Shown here piece by piece: positions 58,047 through 64,000 of a stretch of DNA of 64,000 nt. The first letter of the stretch is position 1. Each line of letters begins with the position of its first letter. This DNA is from Piezodorus guildinii (taxonomy: Eukaryota > Arthropoda > Insecta > Hemiptera > Pentatomidae): positions 169,624,366 through 169,688,365 of the forward strand of contig CM041295.1 in assembly GCA_023052935.1 (NCBI GenBank), read 5' to 3'. The position numbers and the translations under genes were made by a program. Under the pieces are notes generated by a model, which did not search any database, was not told the DNA's origin, and saw only the letters and a program-made list of their open reading frames with translations.

Positions 58047-60480
58047 GGTAAAGAAAGTTTGAACGAATATAGTAATGATAATGAGACCCGACTAATAAAC
58101 TTTGCCATTTCGAAAAACCTAATAATCAAAAGTACTACGTTTAAACATAAGGACATTCATAAGTATACGTGGACTTCGCCGGATGGACAAACTCGGAATC
58201 AAATAGATCATGTTTTAGTACAAAACAGATGGCAAAGTAGCCCAATTAACGTGAGATCGTATCGTGGTGCAGAATGCGGTTCTGATCATGAATTAGTAAT
58301 CGCGAAACTTCGACAAAAACTAAATACAAAAAAGAGAACACCGAACTATATTCATCCCGAGAAATTTGATGTTATTAAATTGAACGACCCCGAAATTAGA
58401 AAACAATTCGCGATAGAAGTAAAAAATAGGTTTGATGCTTTGGAATCTACAGACGAGGAACACGAAGATGTAAACAAATCATGGAAAGGGATCAGGGATA
58501 ATATTACAGAGGTCGGTAACTTATGTCTTGGGAAAATCGAAAATAAAAAGAACAAACCTTGGTTCGACAGGGATTGTCAAAATATGTGTGAAAAAAGAAA
58601 AACCGCTAAACTGAATTCCTTAAATAATCCAAGCGATAATAATGTGGCTTACTTTCGGTTAGTAAAAAACGAAACTTCAAAATTCTTAAAAAATAAGAAA
58701 AGAAAGTATTTTAAAGGCAAAGTAATAGAAATAGAAAAACACAGTAGCGAAAATAACGTAAGAGAGATGTACAAAGGTATAAACAAATCGCGTAAAAGAT
58801 TTGAACCTCTATTGAATGGGGTAAAAGATGCGAATAAGAACATAATTGCGGATCCGACTGAGATATTAAATACATTTAAACAACACTTTGACGGCATTCT
58901 AAATACGGAAAATAATAATCAATCTCCTCCCTCTGAATACCAGAGCGCTGAACCATGGATAGACGCACCGAGTAAAGAGGAAGTTGAAATGGTGATAGGA
59001 AAATTAAAACGGTATAAAGCTGCAGGAAATGATAATATCACGAGTGAATTAATCAAAGCGTGTGGAGAAGCGAGGGTTTCCAAATTACATGTTTTAGTTA
59101 AAAAGATCTGGGAAAATGAAAAAATACCCGAAGAATGGAAAGAATCAATACTTATTCCGATTCACAAAAAAAGTACCGAGGACGGATTGTGACAACTATC
59201 GTGGGATCTCTCTTCTCCCAGTATGCTATAAAATATTCTCGTCAATACTAACTAGCCGAATCACGGAGTACGCTGAGGAAATTATCGGAGACTACCAATG
59301 TGGTTTTAGGCGGAATCGCTCGACTATTGATCAAATATTTTCCTTACGTCAAATATTAGAGAAGAAGCTGGAATACAACGGTGTAGTCCATCAACTTTAT
59401 ATAGATTTTAAAAAGGCTTATGATTCCATAGACCGTCAGAAGCTATATAACATCATGATTGAACAGGGGATACCTAAAAAGTTAGTAAACCTAGTAGAGA
59501 TGTGTTTGTCGGAAACATTTCATAAAGTTAGAATCGGTCATAATTACTCCGAGAGATTTGAGGTGCGATCGGGTTTGAAACAGGGTGACTCCCTTTCACC
59601 TGTTTTGTTTAATATAGCCTTAGAATATGTTATAGAAAAGGTGATGTGTACCGAGAAAGGTTTAAATATGGGTGACAAGATTCCAGTTTTGGGGTATGCC
59701 GATGATTTGGTACTACTAGGTGAAGACACGGAAACTATACAACTAAATACAAGTGTGTTAATAAAAACCGGTAAACAAATAGGTCTCGAATTAAATACCG
59801 ATAAGACGAAATATATGATTAGTTGCAGAAATGCTGGCGATCTTGATGATATTAATATTTCAGGTCATGCTTTTGAACACGTAGAGAAATTCAAGTATTT
59901 AGGTTCAATGATAACAAGAAAAAATGAAATCCTGGAAGAAATAAAGTACCGGTTAAAGGTGGGAAATGCGTGTTATTATTCAGTTGCTAAATTACTTAGC
60001 TCGCGGCTTCTGTCTAAAAACTTAAAGGTTAGAATTTATAAAACTATTATTCTTCCAAGGGATTCTTTACGGATGCGAAACGTGGCCGCTTACTTTGAAG
60101 GATGAACAACGGCTTAAGGTTTTCGAAAATAATAAAATATTTGGTCCGAAGAGAGATGAGGCCACTGGGAAGTTTAGAAGGTTGTACAACGCGGAATTGC
60201 GGAGTTTGTACCCTGTGAATATAATTGAGTTGGTAGCATCGCGGAGACTCAAATGGGCGCGTAAAGTTGTTGGGCTTAGTGAGGAACGGATTCCGAGAAA
60301 GTTGGTATTCGCTGAACCGACTGGTAGGCGTCCGAAAGGTAGGCCAAAGCGTCGATGGGAGGATTGCATTAAGGCTGATCTCGGGGGCTTGGGCTTGACC
60401 GGTGAACATTGGACGAGTCTGTGCAGGCGAATTTTGGTGGTATCGGCATCGAACCTTCGGGTTCGGTAAGCCTATTATTA
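58047..60480 (+). pseudogene. RTE-type LINE, 5' truncated, two frameshifts
   Basis: Begins in the endonuclease C-terminus (GKESLNEYSNDNETRLINFA, WTSPDGQTRNQIDHVLV, SDHELVIAKL). RT follows: after a frame change near 59175-59185, DNYRGISLLPVCYKIFSSIL, LYIDFKKAYDSID, LKQGDSLSPVLF and the YADD catalytic motif (near 59697). A second frame change near 60060 leads to LYGCETWPLTLKDEQRLKVF and the RRLKWAR...GRPKRRW C-terminus, open to 60469. The 3' end GGTTCGGTAAGCCTATTATT matches the fragment at 32612. Long readable stretches suggest a fairly young copy. Confidence 0.9.
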
Positions 60481-60489
60481 TTATAATTG

Positions 60490-61517
60490 TTGAAATGTAA
60501 TCTAATATTAAATTGTAATTAGTTTTTGACCAGTAATTTTGAAAAGTTAATTGTAATATTAATGTATCAATAAACATTATTAAAAAGAAGAGATTGTTCC
60601 GAAGATTTTATTTGAATTTCATTTCAATATTTTACACCACTGTAGACTTTAAAAAAGGTTTGCAAGGTTTTTTTTTTTTTGTTCGTTCAGTTCCGTTATC
60701 AGTTATAGAACAAATAAAAAAAACTTGTAACTTGTTTGTAACGAGAAAATAAAGTTTGTGGAGGGAGCCAGAGATGGGAAGGGGCGTTAGGTATCGGTAG
60801 GAAGGGTGTGTCAATTAATTGAGTACACTCGGCACGAAAAGCTCAACACCACTACTCTCTCTAACCAATGCTTCCTCATCACACCTTCAATAGAGGCCTT
60901 TAATACATCCAGTCCACTCCAAGAGATTCACCATGCTTTTTTAACAATATGATTAGTGACTGTTATGAATAAGATGAACAAACAATTTCATTCAATATTA
61001 GGCGCACTGCGGGAGACGCAAACGATAAACTAGAAAACATTGAAACAATTCAATAAGCGAATTTTATTTTCATTTAATCGCCTTTTCCAAGAAAGAATAT
61101 CAAACACTCTGTGCGTTTTTCAAAATTCTTAATCTTTAAATTAATATTTTTCGGTGTGTAAATATGAATTTTCTTTACATAATTTCGATTACATAGTGCT
61201 ATATTTATTAACTTTTAATTGTTATACTTTTTTTTTTTTTTTATGTAAAATAAAATCGTTAATGGTAATGAGTGGTTAAAACCGCATAAACCTGAGATGA
61301 TAATGCCTAGTTATATATTATTCAAGGTAAACTAATAAAATTTATTTCAAGAAGAGATGTACGTTAAAGATTTCTTACCCGATAAATAAAAAATACACAG
61401 ATATACAGAGAATATTATTAGATTTACATAATTTTTTTTACTTATTCATAAGTTAGTCAAAAATATATGTTTTTTTTTTTTTTTATACTTTGGACAAAAA
61501 AAAAAAAAAAAAAAAAA

Positions 61518-61593
<76 letters not shown>

Positions 61594-62716
61594 TATATTA
61601 TTTATTTATACTAATATTTGACAAAAGCCTTTCCCACCTCGTGGAATCTTCATGAATTCGGAAATAGAAAATCATCACGAAAAATCAGGTCAAATTATTT
61701 CTTTTTCATAATAATTAAAATACTTTCACTTATATTTTGTATAAAATAACGATATAGGTAGAACTTAAAAAACAAAACAGTATTTTTTAAAATAAAAAAT
61801 AAAATAAACAAAGTAACTAAATACTGCTATAACCTAACTTTTAGTAAAGTCAACACCTTCCTCTCGAAGAAGCATCGCATTGAAATTTATTTGGAATATT
61901 CCTTGTTTTTTTATCTCCGGAAGTTTAAAAAAAAAATTCTAAAACCTTAGGTTCAAACTACGACTATCCACGACCGTAGAATCGTTTTTTTTTCTGAACT
62001 CAGAGTAGATAGCAGGTTTTGACTAATCGAAACTAAATATCGTTTTTTAAACCTATTTGAACTCTATTTATTAGTTGTTGCATTGATTTCAACAAGCAAG
62101 GTAAGTGTAAGTGTTGTCTTGCCCGCCACACATTTTTTTTATTTGTTATTTTATTCATACATGAAAGTATTGACGAGAGATCTTTGCGTAGCTAGTAACC
62201 AATACAGAGGTCCAACGAACTCATGAAAAAAAAGCTAGCAAAATATTTTAATAGAATAGCTAGGAATTATTGAAATGGGGTGATCCGCTTTCTCTTGTAG
62301 TTGTGGTCACTGGAAGCGTTGAAGCAAGGAGCACCAAATCTCATCAACATCCATGCACCTTATAATTTTTTTTCGCCTGGATTTTACATAAATAATTTAA
62401 TCATTACATGCACGATTTGCACACACTAACGAAGCTGCGGAATATATTATATGCTCAAGCAGAGGAGCAATTATTCACAAAGAGCCTTTTTTTATTACTT
62501 TAATAAGAAAAGTAATTATCACATGAAATTATTGTCTAATTATTTAACAAGGAGAAATTCCGTATTGTATCATGGATTTCCGTTATTCGAACTTCGTTGG
62601 CCAAAAAAATGATTTGTTTAGATGTTTAGTTATGCATGGTTGATTATGCTGTAACATTCAGAATACAACGACATCACTACGACAACCATAACAAAATAAT
62701 CCAAAAAAAGTGACTG

Positions 62717-62749
<33 letters not shown>

Positions 62750-62820
62750 AATATAAACTGAAAAGAAATCTAGTGCGCGCAACACAGGACTATCCCATGT
62801 ATATTTGTCTCTTTTTTATC
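60490..62820. other. AT-rich DNA, microsatellites, no gene recognised
   Basis: Includes a poly(A)/TA compound run at about 61498-61600 and poly(A) at 62717-62747. Short frames over these runs are low-complexity. Confidence 0.6.
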
Positions 62821-62829
62821 AATGAAATG

Positions 62830-63040
62830 GTCAATTTTTTCCTATCTACACAATAAAATGTACTTTAGAGGAAGAAAATTTAAAATATCGGCATTTAAGC
62901 CCTTTGAGACTATTTCAATCGGAATGAATCCCCCATGATATTAAATCCAATTAAATATTATATCAATATAGCGAGTTTAATCAAAACCGTCAGAGGAGTT
63001 TTTGAGAAAATCAATTAATAATTTTATAAATAATTAGGTT
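62830..63040 (-). repeat. dispersed repeat X, copy 3 (inverted, partial)
   Basis: Reverse complement carries TTTTGATTAAACTCGC, GGATTTAATATCATG and GGGCTTAAATGCCGATATT, the 3' half of copy 2. Confidence 0.75.
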
Positions 63041-63049
63041 CCCTGGTTA

Positions 63050-63600
63050 AAAAACTCAATAATTTTTTATCTGAGTTATTAAATTAAATTATATTTGATC
63101 AGCCGCAAATTGAAAACTAATCGGCAGATATAAAGGTCTAGCTAGATTTTAGGATCATTAGTTAGACGCGCTAGCAAATTTTACCTTTAAAATCGTTCCA
63201 GTAGTCTCGGAGAAAACTCGCGGACGGCATACGGGGCACAGTGGAAAATATGACCGATTTAGGTGGACAAAATTCTGAAAATTGTCCTTATTTAATCTTT
63301 GGGGTACCAGATTACGGAAAAAAATTATAAAAACTAAACAATTTTTTGAAGCGATTGGCGAGAGCACAGTGGTTAAACATCGAATTTATTTGCTAAAATC
63401 TAAAACTTCCCTACATTTTACGTTTGAAGTCCCAGAATACGGGAAAAATAATAAAATAAATCTAATTATGTCTCGGAGTTGCTATAACCTGCTAATAGAT
63501 GCATTTTATATCATTTAGGAAATTATAGATTGTAAAACATTTGATTCGGAATTATGTATCACCCAAAACGCAAAAATTCTTTGTAATATCTAAAGACTAG
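63050..63600. other. no gene recognised
   Basis: Two weak frames (minus 63158-63367, plus 63282-63518) overlap each other and show no known motif; the DNA may be an upstream part of repeat X. Confidence 0.45.
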
Positions 63601-64000
63601 AATGATTGATAAAACAAATCCTTGGGGTAACTTGGGGGTTATATAGTTTTTATTTTCACTTACTATATATGGTAAGGGGAAGTATTGCGATCATGAAAAT
63701 TTTCGAATTTCAGTTTTCAACGGAAATACACGCTTTAGGGTCCCCTGAGTCCAAATAACCAAGTCCCGCAAAAATAAGTGTCTGTGTGTGTGTGGTAACT
63801 CCCGGGCGGAAACGGTAAGTCCTATGAAACTGAAATTACATATTTAAGACAACCATACGCCCGAGACGTGACAAAACTTTTAACTTTTTTCATCAAAATG
63901 AGCTTGCTAGAAGAGGCACTTTATACCATGCATTTTGCACTTTTTTTCGATTTTCTCAAAAACGATTCCGACGATTTAGATTAAACTCGCTGTAACGATG
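63600..64000 (+). repeat. dispersed repeat X, copy 4 (cut by the window end)
   Basis: TTTTCACTTACTATATATGG, GAAAATTTTCGAATTTCAG, TTTAGGGTCCCCTGAGTCC, GT run, GGTAACTCCCGGGCGG, TTTTCTCAAAAACG, TTAGATTAAACTCGC in the same order as copy 2. Confidence 0.8.

Noticed and set aside
58352..58897. Minus-strand frames within the RTE copy
   Set aside because: Antisense shadows of the RTE endonuclease/RT frame.
61467..61655. Frame encoding Lys and Ile-Tyr repeats
   Set aside because: Translation of poly(A) and TA repeats only.

Overview
The window is AT-rich, intron-style eukaryotic DNA made almost entirely of transposable elements. Jockey-clade LINEs with CCHC-type Gag, mariner copies with TA target duplications, an RTE-type LINE, a Penelope-like element and tRNA-headed SINEs point to an arthropod, most likely an insect; the species cannot be fixed from sequence alone. 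No rRNA, real tRNA, CRISPR or bacterial gene is seen. The only candidate host gene is a small secreted-protein-like reading frame at 6023-6436.

Layout. 1-2010: Penelope-like element (PLE), cut by the window edge, with reverse transcriptase plus GIY-YIG nuclease and a GT-AG intron-like insertion in its 3' region. 2012-5335: large inverted-repeat element with a SINE inside. 6587-11530: the best-preserved Jockey copy (JkA, minus) between 189-bp direct repeats. 11764-13445: LINE-tail repeat split by a dead mariner. 13500-20260: LINE fossils, SINEs, microsatellites and a long hairpin. 20261-25945: two defective Jockey copies (JkC minus, JkD plus) head to head. 27150-29455: RNase H-bearing LINE split by a mariner that is itself split by a SINE. 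29723-30679: minisatellite of 33 x 29 bp. 30726-31753: palindromic PLE-derived element with hammerhead-ribozyme-like motifs. 34811-48817: Jockey JkE, then JkF, with the younger JkG inserted in the JkF 3' UTR. 50032-50299: another PLE-derived palindrome. 52265-60480: a chain of LINE pieces of four families. 60490-64000: AT-rich DNA and two copies of an unclassified dispersed repeat.

The Jockey copies share a two-ORF plan. ORF1 is an RNA-binding Gag with three CCHC knuckles; ORF2 is an AP-type endonuclease followed by reverse transcriptase and, in these copies, no RNase H. ORF1 always ends in TAA directly followed by the ATG of ORF2. JkA and JkG form the youngest group (short 3' UTR); JkC, JkD, JkE and JkF are older and most carry a GC-rich block in the 3' UTR; fossils at 16.2 and 18 kb are older still.

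Most worth following up: (i) the PLE-end sequence occurs with a GT-AG intron at 1746-1924 and without it, exactly as if spliced, in the palindrome at 50 kb; (ii) a 177-bp unit with a hammerhead-like motif is inserted with a perfect 15-bp duplication inside a palindrome of the same family; (iii) unusually long direct repeats flank two full-length Jockey copies.
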